From: JALYYC01 sp963795805
Lineage (GTDB): Bacteria > Chloroflexota > Dormibacteria > CF-121
DNA: 64,000 nt
Assembly (NCBI GenBank): GCA_963795805.1
Contig: CAWCIV010000004.1
Coordinates: 310,001-374,000, forward strand
Reading direction: 5' to 3'
The notes beneath the pieces are model-generated. The model was not told the DNA's origin. It was given only the letters and a program-made list of their open reading frames with translations, and did not search any database. The position numbers and the translations under genes are program-made. Within the stretch, counting starts at the first letter, position 1, and each line of letters opens with the position of its first letter. This document shows, piece by piece, positions 26,439 through 33,641 of this stretch.

Positions 26439-27028
26439 CAGGCGTTCGCTCCAACAGCAACGGACGGAGCCTTCGGCCTGCCGGCGTACTCCCAGAGTTT
26501 CTTCTGCAGGGCGCGGCGGCCGCGATGCAACCGCGACATCACGGTCCCGATCTTGATCCCGAGAATGGCGGCAGCTTCTTTGTAGGAAAAGTCTTCGACA
26601 TCGACCAACATCACCACCATCCGCATCGAGACCGGCAGATCCTCCAGCGCACGCTTCACCTCATCGCCGAAGCCACGATCGACCACGATCTCTTCCGGTG
26701 ACATGAGGTGAACCGGCATCCCTTCGCGCCGAAGCTGATCGTAGATGAAGTGATCGGTCCCCGGCTCATCGAGCGGGTCCTCGGGCGCCGGACGTTGCCG
26801 CAGCCGGTTCCGAAAGAGGTTGGTCATGATCGTGAACAGCCAGGCCTTCTCGTTCGTGCCCGGCTGGAACTTCCGTCGGTAGCGGTAGGCTCGCAGATAG
26901 GTCTCTTGCACCAGATCCTCGGCGTCCTCCGGCTTCCTCGTGAGGCGCAGTGCGCTGCGGTACAGCGCATCGATGTGCTTCTCAAAGAGCGAGAAATCGC
27001 CATCCGGGGAAATGCTCAAGAGCACCAT
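26438..27028 (-). CDS. ECF sigma factor, SigR-like
   Basis: This 196-residue sigma-70 family factor has region 2 (LTRKPEDAEDLVQETYLRAYRY, then AWLFTIMTNLFRNRLRQ) and region 4 (LPVSMRMVVMLVDVEDFSYKEAAAILGIKIGTVMSRLHRGRRAL). Sequence and the cognate ZAS partner resemble SigR/SigH of Actinobacteria. It is first in an apparent operon with the anti-sigma factor and CcdA-TlpA. No autoregulatory promoter could be identified with confidence upstream. Confidence 0.9.
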   Translation of the reverse strand: MVLLSISPDGDFSLFEKHIDALYRSALRLTRKPEDAEDLVQETYLRAYRYRRKFQPGTNEKAWLFTIMTNLFRNRLRQRPAPEDPLDEPGTDHFIYDQLRREGMPVHLMSPEEIVVDRGFGDEVKRALEDLPVSMRMVVMLVDVEDFSYKEAAAILGIKIGTVMSRLHRGRRALQKKLWEYAGRPKAPSVAVGANA

Positions 27029-27058
27029 TCTATTCCGCGCAAATACGCACGACGGACG

Positions 27059-27760
27059 TCAGGGGCCTGGCGGGGATTGCCCTCCATCGCGCGGCGGACC
27101 GTTTGGCGGCGGTCCATTCGGCCGTGGGCCGCGCCCACGCCCGCGACGGCGGCGGCGCCGGATCTGGTCCCCAGCCTGTCCCTCCGGCCGCGGCCCGGTT
27201 CCGCCATCCGGCGGCGGATTGGGATTGGGTCGCCGGTCCGGGCGTGCCTGCGGCCGGCGTTGGGCTTGCCCGGGTTGTCCGGGCTGTCGCGGCTGTCGTG
27301 GCGGCCGACCGGTACGAGGCGGTTGGGATTGCCCGGGCTGGCGCGGCGGCTGCGGCTGGGCCTCCCGCGGTCCTCCCCGCGGCGGATTCGATGCGCCGCT
27401 CCCCGCCGGGTTGGCGCGATTGCCGCCGCGTCCGCGCCGCCCGCCGCGACGCCCCTGCCGGTCGGGCGCGGCCGCCGGACGGTCCGACCGATCCGGCCGG
27501 CTGATGATCGGGACGAGTCGATCGAGGCCGCGCGGCCGGCGGCGGCGGCTTGGTTGAACCTGGCGGCCGTCGTGCTGGCGGACCTTGTCATCCCACTCGA
27601 CGAGGAACTCTTCGAGCGGCCGCTTGATCTGGGGTTTGGGAGCACGCGGCTCCTCCGGCCAGATTCGGGGCCGGTCCGGCCGGATCGCGTCCGTGGCCGG
27701 GTCGGGGTCAGTCGGTTCCGGCTCGACGACCCCTTCAGGCTGGAGATCGGACATCATCAC
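27059..27760 (-). CDS. Arg/Pro/Gly-rich disordered protein
   Basis: This open frame of 233 residues starts within the 3' end of the ECF S-component gene (26-bp overlap). An acidic/proline N terminus (residues 1-45) with a short ordered-looking part (PLEEFLVEWDDKVRQHD) is followed by about 170 residues of low-complexity Arg, Pro, Gly and Gln with RGG-like and RRRRGRGRG runs. This composition suits RNA or polyanion binding (inference). Several other frames are open here because of base composition. I prefer this one for its acidic, non-repetitive start and operon position. Confidence 0.5.
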   Translation of the reverse strand: MMMSDLQPEGVVEPEPTDPDPATDAIRPDRPRIWPEEPRAPKPQIKRPLEEFLVEWDDKVRQHDGRQVQPSRRRRPRGLDRLVPIISRPDRSDRPAAAPDRQGRRGGRRGRGGNRANPAGSGASNPPRGGPREAQPQPPRQPGQSQPPRTGRPPRQPRQPGQPGQAQRRPQARPDRRPNPNPPPDGGTGPRPEGQAGDQIRRRRRRGRGRGPRPNGPPPNGPPRDGGQSPPGP

Positions 27761-28550
27761 CGAGTTTACCCGGGCTCGACCACAGGACCAGGAAGCGGAG
27801 CTTGAAGCGCCGAAGCGCCGCAGTCACGGCGGGGCCGAGCAGGGCCAGGAGCAGCAGGTTGCCCGCCGCTCGAAAGGCGTCGTAGACGAACGAGGTGGCA
27901 AGGTAAAAGGCGCCGAAGCGCCGCAGCAGCGCGGACAGCGGCAGGTTGGGGGCCCAGCTGATCGGCGAGGAGGCCGCGCCGAGAAGCGCCGGCCATTCCC
28001 AGAGGTCGAGCAGCAGCCCGAAGGCAAAGCCGGACAGCAACCCGTAGACCGCAAGGCCGGCGATCGCGGCTCGACCCCGCCGGGTCCCCTGGAGGAGCCC
28101 GACGTAGCCGGCGCCCATCCCGACCCATGCGCTTGCCAGCATCTGGTAGGGAAGCCAGGGACCAAAGCCTGCGGTGAGGACCGCCGAGAGGAGCAGGGTC
28201 AGCGCGCCCATCGCGAATCCGAAGCCGGGGCCCATGACGTAGCCCGTGACGATGATGAGGAAAAAGATCGGCGAGAAGCCGAGCAGCCCGACGACCAGCA
28301 CCAGGCGCAGGGTCGCGTCGATGGCCACCAGCGCGGCCAGCACGGCGAGCATTCGGGGCGAGAGGCGGTGTGTCTGGACCGCAATGCCGAGCACCACGAC
28401 GGCTGCAATGGCAAGCAGTCCGGCGAACAGGGCGGTCGGCTGGAAGGAGGCCGCGCCGGACTCGAGCGGCGCGACGAAGACGATGAGCCCGGCGATGGAA
28501 ATCAATAGCAGGGCGAAGTGGTCGGCGCGAGACTTCAGCGCCGCGATCAC
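27735..28550 (-). CDS. ECF transporter S component, probably for cobalamin
   Basis: This 271-residue membrane protein has about seven hydrophobic segments, with GYVMGPGFGFAMGALTLLLSAV and YQMLASAWVGMGAGYVG as in ECF substrate-binding (S) components. Its gene overlaps the fused ATPase gene (ATGA) and follows EcfT. The operon starts with a cobalamin riboswitch, so B12 or a precursor is the most likely substrate (inference). I cannot assign it to a named S-component family by eye. Confidence 0.8.
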   Translation of the reverse strand: MIAALKSRADHFALLLISIAGLIVFVAPLESGAASFQPTALFAGLLAIAAVVVLGIAVQTHRLSPRMLAVLAALVAIDATLRLVLVVGLLGFSPIFFLIIVTGYVMGPGFGFAMGALTLLLSAVLTAGFGPWLPYQMLASAWVGMGAGYVGLLQGTRRGRAAIAGLAVYGLLSGFAFGLLLDLWEWPALLGAASSPISWAPNLPLSALLRRFGAFYLATSFVYDAFRAAGNLLLLALLGPAVTAALRRFKLRFLVLWSSPGKLGDDVRSPA

Positions 28551-30049
28551 ACCGGGACCTCCTCGGGGAGGAGCCAGCCGCCGCCCAACAACTTGTTGAC
28601 CTGGGTCGAAAAGACGAGCGAGTCGGCCAGGACGATTCGCGGCGGCCCGTCAGCGTAGATTTCTCCGTCCGCCATCAACAGGACCCTGCCGGCGGTGCGC
28701 GCCGCCCACTCGACGTCGTGGGTTGCGGTCAGGACGCTGGCTCCGGCGGCGGCTCGCCTGTGCAGGAAGGCGCTGAGCGCCTCCTTGATCGTTGGATCGA
28801 GACCGCGTGTCGGTTCATCGAGGAGGAGCACCTCGGACGCGCTGGTCGCGACCGCGACGGCGAGCTGCTGGCGCTCGCCGCTACTCAAGTCCCGCGGGTA
28901 ACGATCGAGCCAGTCCGCGAACGGCCACGCGCTGCCGGCGTCGACGCCCCGGAGCTCTTCCCGCACCGTCGGCGCGAACAGAAGCGTATCGGCGTCCTGC
29001 GGCACGTAGGCGACCGCGGCCGCGGTTGATACCCGCCCGCGGCCCGGCGTGAGCAGACCGGCAAACAGTTTCAGGAGCGTGGTCTTGCCCGACCCGTTCC
29101 GTCCCATCAGCACCGTGATCTCGCCTCGGCGCAGGCGGAGCGAGACATCGCGGACGGCTTCTCGTCCACCGTACGCGTACGTCAGACGATCCGCGTGCAG
29201 CAGCTCGGGACCGGCCGTGGCCGGTGCCGGGTCGGGCGCCAGGCCTTTCGCCAAACCCGCGGCGAGTGGCCGTGCCTCTCGAAGTCCAAGCGGCAGCGGG
29301 TTCCACCCGCTTCGGAGTGCGAGGTCGACGACCGGCGGCCGCGCACCGCCACGGGCGAGCGCCGCGCGCGGTGCCAGGTCTTCCAGGCTGCCGCGATTCA
29401 GGGTCCAAACTCGATCGACCATCGGCGCGACGCGCTCGACGCGGTGCTCCGCGATCAGGGTGGTCATGCCAAGCTCGGCGACCAGCCGGGCGATCACCTG
29501 CAGGACGTCTTCGGCGGCTTGCGGGTCGAGCTGCGAGGTCGGCTCGTCGAGCGCGATCACCTGCGGGTGCATCGTCAAGGCAGCCGCGATCGCGACTCGC
29601 TGACGCTCGCCACCAGAAAGCGTGGCGATGCGACGGCGCCGCAGCGCCGCGATCCCGACCTGGTCGAGCACCTCTTCGATGCGCTTGCGCATCAGGGGTC
29701 GTGGCAGGCCGAGGTTCTCGAGGCCAAAGGCGAGCTCGGCCTCGACATCCTCCAGCACGAATTGTGCCTCGGGATGCTGGAACACGAATCCCACGCGGGT
29801 TCCGAAGGTGCGTGGGGGATGATCGCGGGTGTCGAGCCCATCGACGATGACGTGGCCGGCGAAGCGGCCGCCGGTGCTATGCGGCACGAGTCCATTCAGA
29901 CAGCGCAGCAAGGTTGATTTACCGCTTCCGGAGGGACCGCGGACGAGGATCACCTCGCCCGGTTCGACCTGGGCGGTCACCGCCAGGAGCGCCGGAGCGC
30001 CGGCGCCCGGGTAGTGGTAGGTCACGTCGTTAAACGAGATCAGCGGCAT
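28547..30049 (-). CDS. fused double ATPase of an ECF transporter (EcfA-EcfA')
   Basis: About 500 residues contain two complete ABC ATPase domains. The first has Walker A RGPSGSGKSTLL, signature LSGGERQRVAIAAAL and Walker B VIALDEPTSQLD. The second has MGRNGSGKTTLLKL, signature LSSGERQQLAVAVA and LLLDEPTRGLD. Separate EcfA1 and EcfA2 proteins are more usual; here both are on one chain joined by a Pro/Ala-rich linker. With EcfT and the S component it completes an importer. The ATG at 30049 is preferred over 30073, which lies further into the ecfT gene. Confidence 0.88.
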   Translation of the reverse strand: MPLISFNDVTYHYPGAGAPALLAVTAQVEPGEVILVRGPSGSGKSTLLRCLNGLVPHSTGGRFAGHVIVDGLDTRDHPPRTFGTRVGFVFQHPEAQFVLEDVEAELAFGLENLGLPRPLMRKRIEEVLDQVGIAALRRRRIATLSGGERQRVAIAAALTMHPQVIALDEPTSQLDPQAAEDVLQVIARLVAELGMTTLIAEHRVERVAPMVDRVWTLNRGSLEDLAPRAALARGGARPPVVDLALRSGWNPLPLGLREARPLAAGLAKGLAPDPAPATAGPELLHADRLTYAYGGREAVRDVSLRLRRGEITVLMGRNGSGKTTLLKLFAGLLTPGRGRVSTAAAVAYVPQDADTLLFAPTVREELRGVDAGSAWPFADWLDRYPRDLSSGERQQLAVAVATSASEVLLLDEPTRGLDPTIKEALSAFLHRRAAAGASVLTATHDVEWAARTAGRVLLMADGEIYADGPPRIVLADSLVFSTQVNKLLGGGWLLPEEVPV

Positions 30050-30863
30050 GATCCCTCCGAGCGGCCACGGCAAAGAGCGCCGGGATAACCAGCAGGAGAA
30101 CGGCCCCCAGGCCGGCGACGCCGGGGAAGGTGGGCACGAGATCCTGATAGGCGTTGTAGGGGGTCGCCGGCTGGGCGATGACGAGGCTGAGCGAGCCGGC
30201 CGCCGCGACGAGCGTCACGTGATCGGCCGAGCGCCAGCGTAGGTGGCGATAGCGAGACCGCCGGCGATTGCCGTACCCTCGGGCGTCCAGGGATTCGGCG
30301 TACTGCAAGGCGCGCTCCAGCGTGGTGAGGAGTAGGGGAACGAGCAACGAGGGCGCCGCCCGCCAACCACTATGGTGTCCCCGGAGTCGGCGAGCCTCGC
30401 TGATCGAGCGCAGCGATGCGATGGTGTGCGGCGCAAAGGCAATCGCCAGCGCGAAGACGGTCCCGGCGCGGTAGAGAAATGGTGGGAGCAGGGAAACGAG
30501 GTCGGCACTGCGAACCGTCGCCTGGAGGACGCCAAACACCGCGACGACGAGGAGCAAGGCCATCCCGGTCGAGGCGCCGAAGGCGAACGCCTCCAGCGTC
30601 CAGGGGCCGCCGATAACGGGAACCTGCGGTAGCCGGAAGAGCACGTGATGCCCAAACCGGCTGAGGGCGACATCGAAGAGGATCGGTGCCGTTGCCAGCA
30701 GAACCCCGAGCTTCCAGTAGCCGCGCCGGCCCTCGCGGTACGGAAGCCAGACATTGATCAACACCAGCAGGAGCAGCACTTGCAGGTATGGATTTCGATT
30801 GATGAAGGCGGTGCCAAGCGCGGCCAGGGCCCAGGTGCACCAGGCGATCGGATTGAGGTTCAC
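30030..30863 (-). CDS. ecfT: ECF transporter transmembrane component EcfT
   Basis: This 277-residue protein has five or six membrane spans and the two EcfT coupling motifs: SEARRLRG and, further on, ESLDARGYG (Ala-Arg-Gly), which contact the ATPases. The GTG at 30863 overlaps the stop of the preceding DUF4430-like gene (GTGA). Its 3' end overlaps the fused ATPase gene. All members of this minus-strand block overlap, indicating one cobalamin-controlled transcript. Confidence 0.87.
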   Translation of the reverse strand: MNLNPIAWCTWALAALGTAFINRNPYLQVLLLLVLINVWLPYREGRRGYWKLGVLLATAPILFDVALSRFGHHVLFRLPQVPVIGGPWTLEAFAFGASTGMALLLVVAVFGVLQATVRSADLVSLLPPFLYRAGTVFALAIAFAPHTIASLRSISEARRLRGHHSGWRAAPSLLVPLLLTTLERALQYAESLDARGYGNRRRSRYRHLRWRSADHVTLVAAAGSLSLVIAQPATPYNAYQDLVPTFPGVAGLGAVLLLVIPALFAVAARRDHAADLV

Positions 30864-31624
30864 GAGCCCCGCCGCCGGAGATTCCAGGCCAGCAGCGCGG
30901 AGAGAAAGGCGACCGCGCCGCCGAGCAAGAGCAGGAAGGGCAAGCCACCGGGATGTGTTGGTGGAGGAGCATTCGTCGCCGCCAGTGTCCCTGGCCCGGC
31001 CGTGGCCGACATTGACGGCGCCAGGGCTTCCAGGCTTGTGGTCACGGTCGGCGACACCGGGGGAGCGGTTTGCCGCACAGGCGGTGGGGAGGCGCGGATC
31101 CCCGCGGGCGATGTCCGGCCCGTGGTCGCGGCGGGCGCCGCGGCGGGCGGCGGACAGACCTGGCTGAAACTCGTCGAAGGCGGACGAGCCCCGAACGCCG
31201 TGGAATAGGTCCAGCCTTCCACGTCACCGTCGTGGACCGCATACCCCGTGACACCGCTGCTGCGAGGGACCCATCCTGACGCCGTCAGATGCCAGTCCGA
31301 CCAGTTCGGCCCGGACATCGGCCCGAAGCAACGGTCGGGGACCTGTCGTGGCTCATGGTCGACCTGGCAAACGGTATCGGTCCCGCCTCCCCAGTCGTAG
31401 ACCTGGGGAGGCTGACCAGAGTTAGCGCCCGAAAGCTCGAGCAGCGTCAGGCCGCTGATGGATTCCTGGGCAAACTCCACGCACTTCCAGATCACCCGGG
31501 CTCCGGGCCACGAGGACCCATGCTGCACGAGCAGCGCCGCGCGATGCGTGGCCGCATGTGCCTGCCCATGCCAGAGCAGGCCCGCGGACAGCGCCAGGCC
31601 GAGGGCCGCGAAAGCCCTGGCTAC
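30860..31624 (-). CDS. surface protein with DUF4430/transcobalamin beta-domain-like fold (unusual start)
   Basis: The protein has a signal-like segment ending at QAHA (encoded up to about 31624), then a domain with VIWKCVEFAQESISGLTLLELSG, VYDWGGGTDTVC, WSDWHLTASGWVP and VHDGDVEGWTYS. This matches the pattern of DUF4430, the beta domain of intrinsic factor and transcobalamin. A Pro/Thr linker and a C-terminal membrane anchor (GGLPFLLLLGGAVAFLSALL, basic tail) follow. The conventional GTG at 31528 would cut off the signal peptide; no ATG, GTG or TTG lies upstream in frame, so the real start is unresolved. Predicted cobalamin-binding partner of the toroid protein. Confidence 0.72.
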   Translation of the reverse strand, partial: VARAFAALGLALSAGLLWHGQAHAATHRAALLVQHGSSWPGARVIWKCVEFAQESISGLTLLELSGANSGQPPQVYDWGGGTDTVCQVDHEPRQVPDRCFGPMSGPNWSDWHLTASGWVPRSSGVTGYAVHDGDVEGWTYSTAFGARPPSTSFSQVCPPPAAAPAATTGRTSPAGIRASPPPVRQTAPPVSPTVTTSLEALAPSMSATAGPGTLAATNAPPPTHPGGLPFLLLLGGAVAFLSALLAWNLRRRGS

Positions 31625-32745
31625 CGTCGCGGTGCGCGTCGTGATGACCGCGCCATGATGGCGATGCCCAGGAGCAGGATGAGCAGACCGGCCGCCAGCG
31701 GCCGATCGTCCGCCGGCCCACCCGTCCTGGCGAGAATCGGCACGGCAGCCGGCGTTGGGCTGCTGGGGGGTGTCGTGGCCGCCGGTGCCGCACAGGGCAG
31801 CAGCGAAACCTTGCCTTCGGCCAGCCCAACATTCGTGAGCGGTGAAAGAAGGAACGCGGCGGGCGCATAGGTCGAGGCAAAGAGTTTGCTGAAGGCATTC
31901 GCGATCGCGCCGGCATCCGCGCCGGTGGTGATCTGCTGCCCCGCGAGATAGCCGAGGGCTTGATTCAGCATCGTCGCCCAGGCTGTGTCGCTTTGCCGAT
32001 TCGCGGCGCGGATGGCCTGGATGGCCAGCTCATCGGAGTTGGGATCGGGACCGGATCCCGGTGAGTTCCCGAACCCTCCCTGCCCGAACGAGCTTTGCAG
32101 GTAGCCAAACGCATTCGCGATCGATGAGTCCGTCGTCGGCACGCCGCTACTGATGAGCGCCTGGATCACAAGCGCCGTCGTGTTCGAGTCGGTCCCGAAG
32201 GCGTCGGCGTTGTCCGCGCTCCATCCTCCATCGGCCTTTTGCTGGCTCTTGAGAAACGTAACGGCGTCCGCCCCAACGGCCTGCCCGGCGGCCCGAAGGC
32301 CGAGGATGGCGAGGGCATCGCTGTAAATATCACCGCCGTACTCCCCGGCGGTCGATCCGGAGGTGGCTTTCGACGCCTGCAGTTGCGCGGCGACGGTTGC
32401 GGTTGGTCCGGCTTCCGATTGCGAGGCCCGCGCAAGCAGCAACTCACCGTTGGTCCCGACATCCGTCGTGACCGCTGTCTTCAGGTAATCGGCGAGCGAG
32501 GTCGTCCCGGAACGCATCGTCGACGCGGCCTGCCCGGCGGCGGCCAGGCCGAGGGCGACCTCAGACGACCGCGCGATAGGATTTCCTCCACTGCCGATCT
32601 GGCCGTTTGGCTGCTGCTGGGTGCATTGCAGCCATTGCAGGGCGTGCTGGGCATTGGCCGAGTAGCTGGCCTGCGCCCCGACTGTCATCGTCGTGGGAAC
32701 AAGCAACGAGAGCGCGAGAAGCGCGGCGGGAGCGATTCGTTTCAT
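31621..32745 (-). CDS. cell-surface alpha/alpha-toroid protein, putative cobalamin binder
   Basis: The 374-residue protein begins MKRIAPAALLALSLLVPTT, a signal peptide cleaved near AQA. The body contains prenyltransferase/squalene-cyclase-type repeats (WLQCTQQQPNG, FLKSQQKADGGWS, YLQSSFGQGGFGN) forming an alpha/alpha toroid like the alpha domain of intrinsic factor. The end carries LARTGG, a hydrophobic stretch and a basic tail, resembling a LAXTG sortase signal. GGAGG lies before the ATG and is sequestered by a hairpin. It is first after the cobalamin riboswitch, which supports a B12 role. Confidence 0.82.
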   Translation of the reverse strand: MKRIAPAALLALSLLVPTTMTVGAQASYSANAQHALQWLQCTQQQPNGQIGSGGNPIARSSEVALGLAAAGQAASTMRSGTTSLADYLKTAVTTDVGTNGELLLARASQSEAGPTATVAAQLQASKATSGSTAGEYGGDIYSDALAILGLRAAGQAVGADAVTFLKSQQKADGGWSADNADAFGTDSNTTALVIQALISSGVPTTDSSIANAFGYLQSSFGQGGFGNSPGSGPDPNSDELAIQAIRAANRQSDTAWATMLNQALGYLAGQQITTGADAGAIANAFSKLFASTYAPAAFLLSPLTNVGLAEGKVSLLPCAAPAATTPPSSPTPAAVPILARTGGPADDRPLAAGLLILLLGIAIMARSSRRAPRR

Positions 32746-32750
32746 GTGAA

Positions 32751-32820
32751 CCTCCAGAGCATTGATGGCAACTGGAGGCCGATCGGAGTAGCCAGTGGGT
32801 GAGACACCCAGGCACCTCCC
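32751..32820 (-). promoter_or_regulatory. riboswitch expression platform sequestering the ribosome binding site
   Basis: On the minus strand, CCTCCAG (32778-32772) can pair perfectly with CTGGAGG (32757-32751), which contains the Shine-Dalgarno sequence of the toroid gene. An upstream GGGAGG (32820-32815) could pair with CCTCC instead and free the site. This is a mutually exclusive three-element switch acting on translation. Confidence 0.6.
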
Positions 32821-32848
32821 TCTCAGCCTCGAAGAGGGTCGTCGTCCG

Positions 32849-33012
32849 CGACAGGCAGGTCTCCTGGCTCCGGATCGCAGTCGGACGGGACTCCTTCCCA
32901 GGGCCGCGTGGCCCCAGTGGATCTGATCCCTGACTCCCCGGTTACAGTGACGGGTTCGCGCCGGATTTCCACCGGCTTCCCTTTTCAGCTCGCGACGGCG
33001 AGCCACCTGTCG
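32849..33012 (-). ncRNA. cobalamin riboswitch aptamer
   Basis: P1 pairs CGACAGG (33012-33006) with CCTGTCG (32855-32849). The conserved core is clear on the minus strand: AAGGGAAGCCGGTGGAAATC, then CCGTCACTGT, and the terminal B12-box-like GGAGCCAGGAGACCTGCC. Layout and motifs match the Rfam cobalamin class. It lies 104 bp before the ATG of the toroid gene and heads the ECF operon. Confidence 0.93.
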
Positions 33013-33069
33013 GCGTCTTTACTTGTTCGAAACTGGCTGCTCCCACCTCCCCGTTCGTAAGGTGATCGC

Positions 33070-33099
33070 ATTATAGGGCGGCCCGGCGCGAGCAAACAA
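33070..33099 (-). promoter_or_regulatory. promoter of the cobalamin operon
   Basis: A perfect TATAAT (33075-33070) lies 18 bp after TTGTTT (33099-33094) on the minus strand. The predicted start is about 50 bp before riboswitch P1. The weak -35 coincides with the T-tract of the upstream terminator. Confidence 0.55.
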
Positions 33100-33127
33100 A
33101 AGGCCGCCCGACCGGTCGGGCGGCCTT
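33100..33127 (-). terminator. intrinsic terminator
   Basis: A perfect 28-bp palindrome (AAGGCCGCCCGACC and its complement) is followed on the minus strand by TTTTGTTTG. It ends the 113-residue gene and insulates the cobalamin operon. Confidence 0.8.
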
Positions 33128-33141
33128 CCGCTATCGAAGGC

Positions 33142-33483
33142 TCAGGCGACGCGCGACTGCTCGAAGTAGGCTTCGAGTTCCTCGATGGTGGGAACCCGGT
33201 TGATCTCCTCGGGCTCGACGTTCATGTAGCGTTCCTGCGCGGTGAAGACCAGCTCGATCAGGTCCGGAATCTTGACCTCAGGTGTGTACGGAACACCGTA
33301 CCGATGGAGTTCCTCGGCGATGGCGTCCGGCACCATCGTCCTATCGTTGAGGTTGAGGTCCTCGAGCGCCCACAGAATCCGGTCGAGCGCATAGAGGTGA
33401 AGCTTGCGCTGCGCGTCCTGGGCGCGGGTCGCCATTACTCGAAGGGTGGTGCGTTGCGTTTCAGTTTGAATGGCTTCGTACAT
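33142..33483 (-). CDS. small helical protein of unknown function
   Basis: This 113-residue acidic protein is predicted mostly helical. It has recognisable patches AQRKLHLYALDRILWALEDLN, MVPDAIAEELHRYGVPYTPEVKI and PTIEELEAYFEQS, with no signal peptide or membrane span. No family is recognised. GGAGG lies 13 bases before the ATG, a long spacing. It is followed by a strong terminator, so it is probably a monocistronic gene. Confidence 0.65.
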   Translation of the reverse strand: MYEAIQTETQRTTLRVMATRAQDAQRKLHLYALDRILWALEDLNLNDRTMVPDAIAEELHRYGVPYTPEVKIPDLIELVFTAQERYMNVEPEEINRVPTIEELEAYFEQSRVA

Positions 33484-33641
33484 TAATGAAATCTTTCCTC
33501 CGACTTGGGGTGGCGGGTGGTCGGTCAGGGCTCACGGTACGGCTGACATCGCTCTCCAGCAAGTAAATTTCGTTAAAAGATGTAAATAGGTCACGGACGG
33601 TGACGGGCAGGCTTTTCTCGCCGAGCGGGATAATACCGGCA

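Noticed and set aside
25234..26556. 440-codon plus-strand open frame
   Set aside because: Antisense to the CcdA-TlpA and anti-sigma genes, low-complexity Arg/Gly/Gln translation, no family features.
26940..27805. Plus-strand frames over the Arg/Pro-rich region
   Set aside because: Several frames are open through base composition; the minus frame fits the operon and has a non-repetitive start.
32746..33006. Longer N terminus for the alpha/alpha-toroid protein
   Set aside because: The upstream open frame covers the riboswitch; the ATG at 32745 has a ribosome binding site and begins a signal peptide.
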